Shown piece after piece: positions 22,187 to 32,540 of a stretch of 64,000 nt of DNA (the stretch's first letter is position 1; each line of letters begins with the position of its first letter). The position numbers were made by a program, and so were the translations under genes. The stretch is from Platerodrilus igneus (lineage: Eukaryota > Arthropoda > Insecta > Coleoptera > Lycidae), in the NCBI GenBank assembly GCA_036346225.1, contig JARFIW010001739.1, forward strand, positions 12,503,001-12,567,000. Reading direction: 5' to 3'. The notes below the pieces were generated by a model that had not been told where the DNA came from, made no database searches, and saw only the letters and a program-made list of their open reading frames with translations.

Positions 22187-23136
22187 CTCATATTTAGACC
22201 AGGGTAGAAAATTAATGGATTACATCAAATAATTTTAATCACCGTGTATAAGGAAGTTTATTAGATAATACGCTTTATTAAAACCCGTGGAGAATAAAAA
22301 TTCATTCGTTTTATTAAAAATAAGAGATTAAAATTATTTACAAGACGCTTTATATAAAAATAAGCAGTTTTAAAATGCTCAACGTGTAATTTAATTATTC
22401 CAAAGTAAAGAATCAAATGGAAATTACGTGCAAGATTTATATTAATTGATTCAAGTTTGGGCAACGAGTATTAAACGAAATGTACAAATAATAATTGAAT
22501 ATTTAATTAGGATTCACTAAAAATTAAAGAGTATTAATTTTAATTGAAGTTAATTGAACCGTTAGTAACAGATAATATCTATAGAAACTTGTAAAACCCA
22601 AGATTATAATACCAGAAAATAAAGCTCTGAGAATTAATATTATGTTGAACACCTGCGTAGTTTAAATGTCACATACGGCGAAAAGTTTGCAGATAACGAA
22701 TAGTTTCAGAGAATCTTGGGAAAACGTCGCATAATAGTTACGAGAAATGCTAAAGGTGGGTTATTTCACACTCCATGTGGACTAAAATAATCGATAATAC
22801 AGAATATCACTTTGCATCAATAAGAACAGGTTAGATAGAGACAGATAATATGCGCAAGACCGAGACACATATAGTAAAAGGCGTGAGTAGCGCAACGTCA
22901 TGGGGTTGCGATTGGTTAAAAGTAAAAGGCAAACTTGAGAGGTAAAATAACAGTTCTGTATAAAATTTAATCGGTTATTTCCAGACGTTGCGTGCCGTGT
23001 TGAAATTTCTGAAATTTAACTGGGGTGAGTACTAAATTCGTAAAACCGATGCGCGAGCGACAGACTGGGAACATAGAATGAGGAATTCTTTAGAATTACC
23101 TGTTTTGAGGACAAAAGCGACGTGCCGGCTTTTTGC

Positions 23137-23144
23137 TATATATA
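23137..23144 (+). promoter_or_regulatory. TATA-box-like element, unit 1
   Basis: TATATATA followed by CC and an A/G-rich start region; a donor-like TTCAG/GTAAAT lies 553 bp downstream (GT at 23697). The counterpart is present in unit 2. Confidence 0.35.
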
Positions 23145-25229
23145 CCGAGATGAATATAAACAAGACCTCTTAGACTTTTGACTATTCGATGCGTTAAAAG
23201 CTCTTACATCCGCGACTTGATTGAAGATGTTAAACAGTGCATTTTAGTTTGATAAAATAATTTAAAATTTTGCTCATATATTTTAGTGATTCAAAATAGT
23301 TGGTTATTTACGTGCTAACATGAATGTACTTCAGTGCACTTAGATACAAGGTAATAAAATTTAGTATCACTGTACCAATTACCAAATTTACAACGACAAA
23401 TGTATACACAAAAGTAGGCAGTTTTGGCGTATATTGTTGAAAGAAGTATGAAGTTATTTGCTATTTTTCGGGGTGTTAATAATTAAATGGTTCAAATACG
23501 TGTCTGGATCCACGAAACAAGGGTCAGATATACATAGATGAGTTCCGGAAAAGCCCAGAAACAACTTTAAATAAATGGTGATGGAGAAAATTTTAAAAGC
23601 GTTGAGAATTAGAAGCCGTAAATATAATCCTGTTGGAATGGTGTGATTAACTAAAGGGACGATGTACTTTGAAGCTACGAGGACAGTAACCTTCAGGTAA
23701 ATTATACTATTTTGTTTGACATTTTTGTGTGTGTTGAATAACTTTATAATTGATTTACTTTAAATGGACATTAGTGAAATTGTACTAACCATAAAATTTT
23801 AATTTTAAGATGAAATTTGCTTGTTGAAGTAGAAAGGGTATTTACTTTTGATGTTCGGTAATATGATGAAAATTTGGGTATGTCTTTGAGCTCAATTAGA
23901 CGAACCTGGTTAATTAACGTAAAGGGGTGGTAGATGCTCCCTTTATACTCAGACTCCGGTCTGCTTATATTGTTATATTAATTAGTAGGCATCCAACAAG
24001 GACTTTACTTCTGGATGCACATTAAAATGATAATAAAATTAATCTTGAAATTCTTTTTAAAACTGAATTTTATGCTGAAATTTAATTTGAAAATTTAATG
24101 TATTCTGAATATTGATGTAAATAGAGTTAACGTTGATGTTTGTGGTAGGAATGTGTTGTTTAATTTTATGAATGAAGAGGTTTATAAAATTAGGTGAGCA
24201 GCCGAGGCGAAAAGAGGATCACAGCAGTTTATGACGCCCAATCGGTGGGACTAGAATTTTTTTGTTGAAAGGACCCAGTTCCCGCATTCAAAGGAGTATA
24301 TCACAGCAATATATATATTACTCATATTTAGACCAGGGTAGAAAATTAAATAATCACATCAAATAATTTTAATCACCGTGTAGAAGCTTTGGGAAAAGGT
24401 ACGCGGTATTAAAAAACCGTGAAGCATAAAAATTCATTCGTTTCATTAAACATAAGAGATTTAAATCATCTACAAGACGCTTGCTATAAAAAAAGGAAGC
24501 AGTATTAGAAAGCTTTACGTGTAATTTAATTATTCCTAGTAAAGAAACAAAGAGAAATTACGTGCAAAATTTATATTAATTAACTCTATTTTAAGTAACC
24601 GGTATTAAACAAAATGTACTGATAATAATTGAATATTTGATTAGGAGTCACTAAAAATTAAAGGGTATTAATTTTAATTGAAGTTAATTGAACCATTAGT
24701 AACATATAATATCTATAAAAAACTTGAAAAAAACCAATAAAATGCAAATCGTAGAAGTGTTATTATGTTTGAACACCTGCGTATTTTTAAAAAACTCATT
24801 CTGCGTAAATTTTGCAGATAATTAATAGTTACGGGAAATGCTAAAGGTGGGTTATTTCACAGTCCACATGGACTGAAATAATCGATAATAGAGAATATCA
24901 ATTTGCACCAATAAGAACAGGTTAGATAGAGACAGATAATATGCGCAAGACCGAGACACATATGGTAAAAGGCGTGAGTGGAGCAACGTCATTGGGTTGC
25001 GATTGGGTGAAAATAAAAGGCAAAATTGAGAGGTAAAAATAACATTTCTGTATAAAATTCAATTAGTTATTTCCAGACGTTGCGAGCCGTGTCAAAATTT
25101 CTGAGATTTAACTGGGGCGAGTGCAAATTTCGTAAAAATCGCATGCCGGGCTGCGGAATGGGAACCTAGCATGCGAAATTCTTTAGAATTGTCCGTTTTG
25201 GGGACTAGACCGACAGACAGGCTAACCTC

Positions 25230-25237
25230 TATATATA
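25230..25237 (+). promoter_or_regulatory. TATA-box-like element, unit 2
   Basis: TATATATA retained at the position matching unit 1, with the donor-like TTCAG/GTAAAT retained at 25775. Confidence 0.35.
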
Positions 25238-26441
25238 CCCAGGTTAATATGAACAAGCTCTCTTAGATCTTCGACTTGATTCAATGCGTTAAACAGTGCT
25301 TTTTAGTTTTCCGGTTATGATTAAATAATTTAAACAGTTTGCTCGAATATTTTTGTGATTTAAAACAGTTTGTTCTTTACGTGCTACAATGAATGTACTT
25401 TAGTGCACTTAGAAAAGAAGATACAAGGTAATAAAGTTTAGTATCACGGTACCAATTAGTAAAATTTACAACGACAAATGAATACACAAAAGTAGGCAGT
25501 TTTGGCGTATATTGGTGAAAGAAGTATGAATTTCTTTGTTATTTTTCGGGGGTGTTAATAATTAAATGGTTCATAAACGTGTCTGGATCCACAAAACAAG
25601 GTTCAGATATACACAGATGAGTTCCGGAAAAGCCCTGAAACAACTTTAGATGAATGGTGATGGAGAAAATTTTAAAAGCGTTGAGAATCAGAAGCCGTAA
25701 ATATAACCCAGTTGGAATGGTGTGATTAACAAAGGGACGATGTACATTGAAGCTACGAGTGCAGTAACCTTCAGGTAAATTATACTATTTTGTTCGAACT
25801 TTGATATTTTGGTGTGTGTTGAATAACTTTATAATTGATTTACTCAAAATGGACAGTAGTGAAATTGTACTAACAATAAAATTTTAATTTTAAGATGAAA
25901 TTTGCTTGTTTAAGTAGAAAGGGGTATTTAGTATTGATGTTCTGGATTATGATGAAAATTTGGGTATGTCTTTGAGCTCAATTAGACGAACCTGGTTAAT
26001 TAACGTAAAGGGGTGGTAGATGCTCCCTTTGAACTCAGACTCAGGTCTGCATATATTGTTATATTAATTAGTAGGCATCCTACAAGGACTTTAATTCTGG
26101 ATGCACATTAAAATGATAATAAATTTAATCTCGAAATTTTCTGATACTGAAATTTATGCTGAATTTTAATTTTGAAATTTTAATGTATTGTGAATATTGA
26201 TGTAAATAGAGTTAACGTTGGTGTTTGTGATAGGAATGTGTTTGTTTTTTTGTTATGATTGAGGATGAAGGTTTAACTAGGTGAGCAGCCGAGGCGGAAA
26301 AGAGTAAAGAGGCGAGTAACAGAAGAGAGTCAACGGACCAGTTAAATTAATAGCTTTTTGGTGGTTTCACAGCATTCTTGACGCCCAATTCGTGAGGCTC
26401 GATTCGAAAACCGTAGTTCCCGGATTTTGGTGGATTCACAG

Positions 26442-26442
<1 letters not shown>

Positions 26443-26482
<40 letters not shown>
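26443..26482. repeat. (TA)n microsatellite at the right edge of the 2.1-kb duplication
   Basis: About 20 TA units directly after unit 2. Confidence 0.97.
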
Positions 26483-26486
<4 letters not shown>

Positions 26487-26991
26487 GTATATAAAAGGTT
26501 CTTGATAATCCTTGAGCGTAGTTAAATTAGAAAAGATTTTGTTTTTCGGTTCTTGGGATAAAGTCGCTCATAAAATTAAACACAAAACATTAAATGTGTA
26601 TCATTTGTATTAAATCGTACGTTTCGGTGATAATTTACACCTTAATCATCGATCTACATGAAAAAGTATATAAATAGGTAATTCATATAACAGGTAATAT
26701 ATGTTTAACTTACTTATTACTTGATAAAATTATTTTATGTATTCACCCATAATAAAAGTAACAGAAGGAAGCTTGTAATATTACTGATTAAGAATTAAAA
26801 TTAATTTTAAATTTTGAATGAAATGTCAGTTCACTTATTTGACAAAAATGTAGAATCAAGGATGACATCAATCAACAAATTATGACACTATTTGCTAAAA
26901 TTTTTTTGTATGGTGGGTTGCATAAAAATAGTTAGATTTTAAAATCATATATTTTTACAGGTGTAGTAAACAGGTTGACTTTTGACTTAAA
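26483..26991. other. Interval without a recognised feature
   Basis: AT-rich sequence between the (TA)n tract and the Penelope-like remnant; it may include that element's 3' UTR but no terminal structure is evident. Confidence 0.5.
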
Positions 26992-27667
26992 TTAAATAGA
27001 ATTCTGTGTGTAAGCAATATCATTATAGTTAGTATATTTTTTTGGATTAAAAGTGTATAGGTATGAGTAAACTGTATGTAAATTATTGATGTCTTCTTTA
27101 TGATTGATGGAATTTTGTTCTTGGTTTATATGAAATGATTCTAAGAAAAGTCTTTTTTTGTAATTGCTTTCTATATCTAAAATTTTTACAGTATCATAAT
27201 TGACTTTGTGTTTTGTATTGTATAAATGTATAGAAAGAGCACAAGAAGTTTTTCCTAATTTTGCATCACTTTTGTGTTGTGTCATGCGATTTCGGAGCCA
27301 CTGTTTGGTTTGGCCTACGTAGGAAGCTTTGCATTCACATTGAATTTTATCCACTAAATTGCTACATAAAGCTTTATTTGTTTTTTCTTTTAGTTTAGTA
27401 AAAAAGTTTCCAATGGACTTAGTATTTGAATTTATTATAGTTACAAAAGGTTGTTTTAGTAATTTTTTTATTAGTGGTGAAAGATTAGTAATATATAAAA
27501 GTTTTTTGTAAATGATATCAGTATGTTTATTTTGAGGTGGAAATATGATTGTGTTAGTATGTAGTAGTTTTTATAAAAGTGGTTTAGGGTAACCGTTGTT
27601 GATTAAGATTGATATTAGTTCTTTCAGATTTTTTTCTTTAAATTTGGGTTCACAGATAGAGACCATG
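26992..27667 (-). pseudogene. Penelope-like element: RT tail plus GIY-YIG endonuclease
   Basis: A single minus-strand frame from about 27665 to 26992 shows the C-terminal part of a Penelope-like retroelement protein. It includes LINNGYPKPLL, the LSPLIKKLLKQPFVTI stretch near the end of the RT/thumb, then a Cys-containing linker (VDKIQCECKA) into the GIY-YIG nuclease SYVGQTKQWLRNRMTQHKSD, with the later catalytic Glu in LFLESFHINQEQNSIN. One in-frame TAA (27571-27573 on the plus strand) breaks it; otherwise this part is open to its stop. The catalytic RT core that should precede it is absent. Such enzymes nick DNA and reverse-transcribe at the nick. The family call is strong because both halves are in the expected order. 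Confidence 0.88.
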
Positions 27668-28139
27668 GTCTAGATAGGAAGCGTAAAGTGGCTTTATTCT
27701 CAGTTTAATTTCTCGAGTGCGCTAAAAATTGCGATCTTAATTGCATTATCGTATAATAGACGGTTCAATATAGTTGTCACTAAAAGTGCCTAAGGTGTTT
27801 CGGGTAAGTTTTGAAAACCAGCTATATATTGTAAAAACGTATGCTTAAAATCCATTTGAAAATTTTTTTGTTTGAAAAGATATTGTTGTGAGAATTTTTA
27901 TACGGTTCAAGAATGACCAATTAAAACTAAGTTTTATTAAAGGGAGATGTTTTCATCTTTTATCAAAATTTTGCACAGTTTTCGAAATAAACTGCATTTT
28001 GGACCAAAATGTTCAAAAGTTGATTTTTAAGATAATTCGAGAACCAATAGACATTCATTATATTTGTAAAAAATTTTATTGCGATATTAGTTGCGACGCG
28101 TTAATTGGTGATGTTTTTGAGCTTGTACCTCGAGGTTTG
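27668..28139. other. Interval without a recognised gene
   Basis: A frame of about 120 codons (27888-28253, plus) spans this area but ends in the (TA)n tract and satellite below. I found no motif and do not call it a gene. Confidence 0.45.
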
Positions 28140-28200
28140 CTATATGACTTTTCGGCAATTTATCAGCTTTCTTTTTATAACTTAAAAACGGAAGGATATT

Positions 28201-28238
<38 letters not shown>

Positions 28239-28890
28239 AGTATGATGTCTTGATGGGCGTAATTATCATTTTGATATGTAGTGCCCTTTTGGTTTTCTTC
28301 TTATAACTTGAAAACGGATGGAAATAATCACATTCTATAAAGACATGTATTTATACATATTTAAGTATGATGCATCGATGGGTGTAATTATCATTTTTGT
28401 ATGTAGTGTCTTTTTGGTTTTCCTCTTATAACTTGAAAACGGTGTAAAATATAAAAATTTGTAAACACAATTATTTACATATTTAAGTATTGCAAATCGA
28501 CAGGAACTATTGTCATATTAGCACCTAGTACTGTTTTGGTTTTTGCTTATAACTTGAAAACGATGCAAAATAAAAAAAAATGTAAAGCCAGTAATTTATA
28601 TATTTAGGTATGACATACTGATGGGTGCAATTGGCGTATTGGTATTTAGTGCCGTTTTGCTTTTTGATAGTAACTTGAAAATGGTGCTAAATATTAAACA
28701 TTTGCAGAGGTGATTATTTCGTTATTTTAGTAATACATATCGATTGCTGTAATTGTTATATTTTTATCTACAGCCTTTTTGGTTTTTGATTTATAACTTT
28801 AGAATGGGTTATATTTATATTTTGTATAGACAATTATTAACATATTTAAGCATGGTTTATCGATTTGTGTAATCGTCACATTCATGATTA
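28140..28890. repeat. Satellite-like tandem array, about 121-bp monomers
   Basis: The landmark TATAACTTGAAAACGG recurs at about 28176, 28312, 28427, 28548, 28669 and 28792, giving spacings of 136, 115, 121, 121 and 123. Each monomer also carries a TATTTAAGTATG...ATCGATGGGTGTAATT segment. Monomers are diverged, so the array is old or non-homogenised. A (TA)n tract (28207-28236) has expanded in the first monomer. Confidence 0.88.
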
Positions 28891-29891
28891 ATAACATTTG
28901 ATCGAGATAGTGTTGTAATTTCCGAAATAAACACTAATATTTTACTTAATAAAAAAAATGATTTTGCTATGGTCAATTTTGCGTGTGTGGTTGTTTTTGC
29001 ATGTGGTTCTCACCAAAGATAGGTACATGGTGCTTGCGGCATAGTTCCAACTCATCATCTAAAGTCTAGCGACTGGAATGTGAGGTAAACGTTAATGCAC
29101 TGTGCTACCTTGCATTCTAATATCATGACAATAAGCAAACACATAGCTTTTGAAAATGGCGTTGTGATCGGGTATAAAGCTACTGGGAAAATAAATCGGA
29201 TTTGAACTGGTGATCGGCCATTCTTTATACGACGGGTACCACAATGTGGGAGTGTATCGGCATTGGATGATTTTTAGCCCTGCCTACAAACCAGATTGTC
29301 ATCCGCTAATGTCAGGTATATACAGTATAGAGAGAATGCTGCCTGGCGGCTATAAAAAACTTCCGGTTCCCCATAGACTTCATATTGTTGGATACTCTAT
29401 TATGAATAAACGTGTTTTAACATATAGTAGGAATAAAATGGGCGTCTTATACTTCTTTTTATGCAACTGTGTAGGTTTGAAGGCTTGACGATGAATCGAC
29501 CTAGTTGGGTTACTTTCTACGAAGTCGTACCTTTGAGTTGGTGGCTTACTATGATGACTCTGCGGTCAGACAGGTCCAACCCCACTTGCTGGGAGTCACA
29601 GCTACACCAATTCACATCGATTTTGTCCTCGTCATCACCTTAATTGCACTGTTTCTCGGTTCAACCAGATATAGTAAAACTGTAATGAAAAAACTTAGTC
29701 CTAACATCCATTTAAATTTCAAATTCAATTTATTTAAAGTTAGTTGCGTATAACTTTTGTGATATTACAATAATATTAAAGTATTCCTTTATTTGCTTTT
29801 AAAACTGAAGATTATGTTTATTTGCCATAAAATTCTTAACGGCTGTCATTATCAACCTCTGGATGATAACTAACTAATTTTTTGAATAATG
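28891..29891. other. Interval without a supported gene
   Basis: Two tRNA-like stretches occur on the minus strand (A-box-like GGTAGCACAGTGCATTAACG near 29100; B-box-like CCAGTTCAAATCC near 29200), but no complete tRNA or SINE can be built. Several 60-90 codon frames have no motif. Confidence 0.45.
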
Positions 29892-30499
29892 TCAAATATT
29901 TATATACTCATCGAAATTTTTCCTATAGCGTCCATTATCATTATCAAAATCTTTCACAATAGCTATAAAAGTATGTTTCGAATCATTAGCATTCCAACGC
30001 AGTAAACACATTTGCTTAAATGTTGGTTATGGCATATTACTTATATGATTCGAAAAAATATGGCGAAGGTTTGTGTCATCCTGCTTCCAGATTGCAATAA
30101 CATTTGCGTTATCTCTAAGCCCGTGCTTTACTGCGCAGACATACGTTTGACATAGGTAAAAGGGATCAATGCTCTTATGTCTACCAGGGGAGAAAAACTG
30201 CGCGATGTTGCTTTACTCGTTTGCAGGTATATCATCAAAGACAATAATTGATCTTCTTTGATATCTTCGGGTTCAATCAAATCGTGGTAATTTTCAAACA
30301 CATGGTAGCTAATTTCTTCTTTTAATGGTGTAAATACGCGTCTTAACAATTCGTATTTAGGTTGATATAAACTTTTCGAAAATACATAGACATTTTGAAA
30401 TCTAAGCCCATTCTCGTGCAAGATCAGAAATATTAAAACGTTGATTTTTCCATAGTTTGATGGCCCAGTGAATATAGCTCGTATATTAGACGGGAACAA
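29892..30499 (-). pseudogene. A32/FtsK-HerA-type packaging ATPase, Polinton/Maverick-like viral relic
   Basis: Across about 200 codons in more than one frame the minus strand shows the blocks of a P-loop DNA-packaging ATPase. There is a Walker A (GPSNYGKIN, 30440-30466) in which the usual Thr/Ser after GK is Ile, then NGLRFQNVYVFSKSLYQPKY. A Walker B (IIVFDDI, 30228-30248) lies in another frame, followed by GRHKSIDPFYLCQTY, LRDNANVIAIWKQDDTN and a C-terminus near 29892. A frameshift lies near 30250 and stops follow. Relatives sit in Polinton/Maverick elements and adintoviruses, where the ATPase drives genome packaging into capsids. No polymerase, integrase or capsid gene of such an element is seen nearby, so this is an isolated fragment. 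Non-functional by Walker A loss and frameshifts. Confidence 0.75.
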
Positions 30500-30531
30500 A
30501 GGTCCATGTTTGATGCGACTTCCTCTCTACT

Positions 30532-30984
30532 ACTGGTGGTGGTGGTGGTTGTGGTGGTGGTGTGGTGATGGTGGTGGTGTGTGTGTATGTGTGCGTATGT
30601 GTGTGGTGATGGTGGTGGTTGTGGTGGTGGTTGTGGTGCTGGTGGTTGTGGTGATGGTGGTGGTTGTGGTGGTGGTGGTGGTTGTGGTGATGGTGGTGGT
30701 GATGGTTGTGGTGGTGGAGGTGGTGGTTGTGGTGGTGGTTGTTGTGGTGGTGCTGGTGGTGGTTGTGGTGGTGGTGGTGGTTGTGGTGGTTGTAGTGGTG
30801 GTGGTTGTGATGGTGGTGATGGTGGTTGTGATGGTGGTGGTGGTGGTTGTGGTGGTGGTGGTGATGATGGTGGTTGTGGTAGTGGTAGTGGTAGTTGTGG
30901 TGGTGGTGGTTGTGGTGGTGGTGATTGTGGTGGTGGTTGTGGTGGCGGTGATTTTGGTGGTGGTGGTGGTGGTGGTAGTGGTGT
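30532..30984. repeat. GGT/GGTTGT-rich microsatellite, about 450 bp
   Basis: Nearly pure (TGG)n interrupted by TTG, GAT and GTA variants. The long proline/threonine frames on one strand and Gly/Cys or Val/Trp frames on the other are products of the repeat and are not genes. It separates the ATPase relic from the Harbinger relic. Confidence 0.97.
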
Positions 30985-31189
30985 CGTGACGGTCCAAATC
31001 AGTGTGTCAAGAGCAAGATCCATGTCTGGAGCTAAAAATGCTTAGTTGAAGAAAACTATTGTGCAGATTTTTGTTACTAGATGTGCGAATATTTGCGGCG
31101 ACCTCGGGATGAATGACCTTTGGAACTCGCAAAAATTGTCTTTTTAGACCTTAGAATTTCCAATGTTAAATCCCATAAGAAAACCGATT

Positions 31190-32000
31190 TTTTGATCCCG
31201 TACGAAGGTAGCTATCTACTGTACTACAATTGCTTCCACTTTACTAAAGTGCAATCTTATCCCAAAAACTAGACACAGAAATCTATGTTTGAATAGTCCA
31301 AATCATTTCTCAATGGAGTTTTACGTCCGTATTTGGAACCCATTAAATGGATTTTCCACTGCAGATCTAGGACTAGCCAAAAGATTTATCAAATAATACT
31401 TAATTGCATAGCAGCTACCACCTAAAATTAAACTGCCCTAACCAAATTTGTTATTCTCTTATTTGATTTCAGAACAAAGTTGTTACAAATTCTGAAATTG
31501 TGTGCTGATGTATGCCATCGTGACACATCATTTCTAATAATTAATCACACACTACTTGCACGTTGCAAGAAAAAACCTTTTTGGTTTGCATTGTTACCTA
31601 TTGATGATTATATTTTAATACGAGTACAATGGATCGCTCCGATACATCTAAGAAATTGGGCAATGCTGTAAAACCCTTACTTAACTTTTAATTTTTCTTC
31701 TCCGTTGAGGACATTTCTACATGTTCTGGTTGTAATGTTGGAAATGCCTTCACTACTGTTGCGACTGCTTTTGAAGCAGTTGTTTTGTCCACTCCGCTGA
31801 GTTCACAATAGTCAATATCGAACTACTAGCCAAAAAGCTTACCGCTAACAGCACTATTTTCTCAGACGAAACAGCATTGTTCCTAACAACGTTATTGATA
31901 TTACTTTCTACAAGGAACACATTGCTGCTGATTGTTCTTGTCGTAACTCTTTATGCAATTTTGTCGATTACATAACGCACAACAAATTTCGTTTCATCTA
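31190..32000 (-). pseudogene. PIF/Harbinger transposase, decayed
   Basis: From high to low coordinates on the minus strand: FDETKFVVRYVIDKI (about 31990), SSEKIVLLAVSFLAS, GVDKTTASKAVATVVKAF (about 31770), IGAIHCTRIKI (about 31640, where the first catalytic Asp of IGAIDCTH is expected), RWHTSAHNFRI, then LGGSCYAIKYYLINLLASP (the LGDSGY block), AVENPFNGFQIRT with the catalytic Glu, and FGLFKHRFLCLVFGIRL (the C-terminal helix near 31280). Several stops and frameshifts occur. By sequence both Asp residues appear replaced (His, and Gly or Ser). The companion Myb-like protein gene of Harbinger elements and the TIRs were not found. Confidence 0.82.
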
Positions 32001-32093
32001 AGATAATGTTCTACGTTCTCAGGTATCACAGGAGGAACTTTTAACTCATTATTCACTAATTCTATAAAATCTTCAGCTTCTGTTAACTTTTCA

Positions 32094-32540
32094 ATGACCT
32101 TCATTATCATTTTGTTTTCGACCTTACTTAAGATCGGTTTCACGCAGCTCTAACTTCTTTTCTATTCTGTGCTAATCTAAAAAGTTCTACATACCCTTCA
32201 GAACCTTCATTTCTAATAATTTGACTAATATAGCTTGGTCTAGGTCTTCGTATACTCTTCTATCTTTTTCCTATCTACTTGGCTCTACATAGACATTAGC
32301 AACCTGATGGTTGTTAAAGAACTCCAACATGTTTACATGATTCCCATTTATAGGGAAATGAAATATTACCTGATTATCCCCTCCAAAAAAAGAAAAGTGT
32401 TAAATTATATGTTATGGTAAGGCTTAAACTACAAACGGCTACTAACATGCCAGACCGCTAACTAATTGTGAGTTATGTCATGGTGACATTTAGTTAACTG
32501 TTTTTATTTATTTTTTTTGTTTTGTTTTCGGACTTACTTA
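32094..32540 (-). repeat. Duplicated RTE 3' end, copy D
   Basis: The distal piece (32330-32094) repeats the last 40 or so codons of the ORF plus 3' UTR (plus-strand landmarks TTTGACTAATATAGCTT and TTACTTAAGATCGG), which also occur at 32530-32660 in the main ORF. The pieces are joined by about 160 bp (32331-32493) containing ATGGTTGTTAAAGAACTCC and CTAACTAATTGTGAGTTATG. The same joint occurs in copies E and F. Confidence 0.8.

Larger units (their letters stand above)
22182..26442. repeat. Tandem duplication, two units of about 2.1 kb
   Basis: Unit 1 (about 22182-24319) and unit 2 (about 24320-26442) share long stretches in the same order and orientation. Examples are CTCATATTTAGACCAGGGTA at 22188 and 24321, GAAATGCTAAAGGTGGGTTA near 22743 and 24835, GTGTCTGGATCCAC near 23501 and 25580, and AGCTCAATTAGACGAACCTG near 23890 and 25976. 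Offsets vary from about 2079 to 2134, so indels have accumulated; by eye identity is roughly 85-92 percent. Each unit ends ...CACAGCAATATATA, so (TA)n tracts mark both ends and the junction. Neither unit has a convincing ORF. It could be the start of a satellite, a duplicated promoter/leader, or paired long LTR-like repeats. Confidence 0.88.

Noticed and set aside
22182..26442. Reading the two 2.1-kb repeats as LTRs of one retrotransposon.
   Set aside because: They are directly adjacent with no internal region, primer-binding site or gag/pol between them, and lack TG...CA ends.
27888..28253. 121-codon plus-strand frame.
   Set aside because: It ends in a (TA)n tract and the first satellite monomer, has no motif, and its length is within what AT-rich repeat DNA gives by chance.
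29030..29230. Two tRNA-box-like segments on the minus strand.
   Set aside because: They are not in one cloverleaf and lack core sequence of the local SINE family.
30433..31045. Long proline-, threonine-, glycine/cysteine- and valine-rich frames on both strands (150-196 codons).
   Set aside because: They are translations of the GGT-rich microsatellite; every frame of such a repeat is open.
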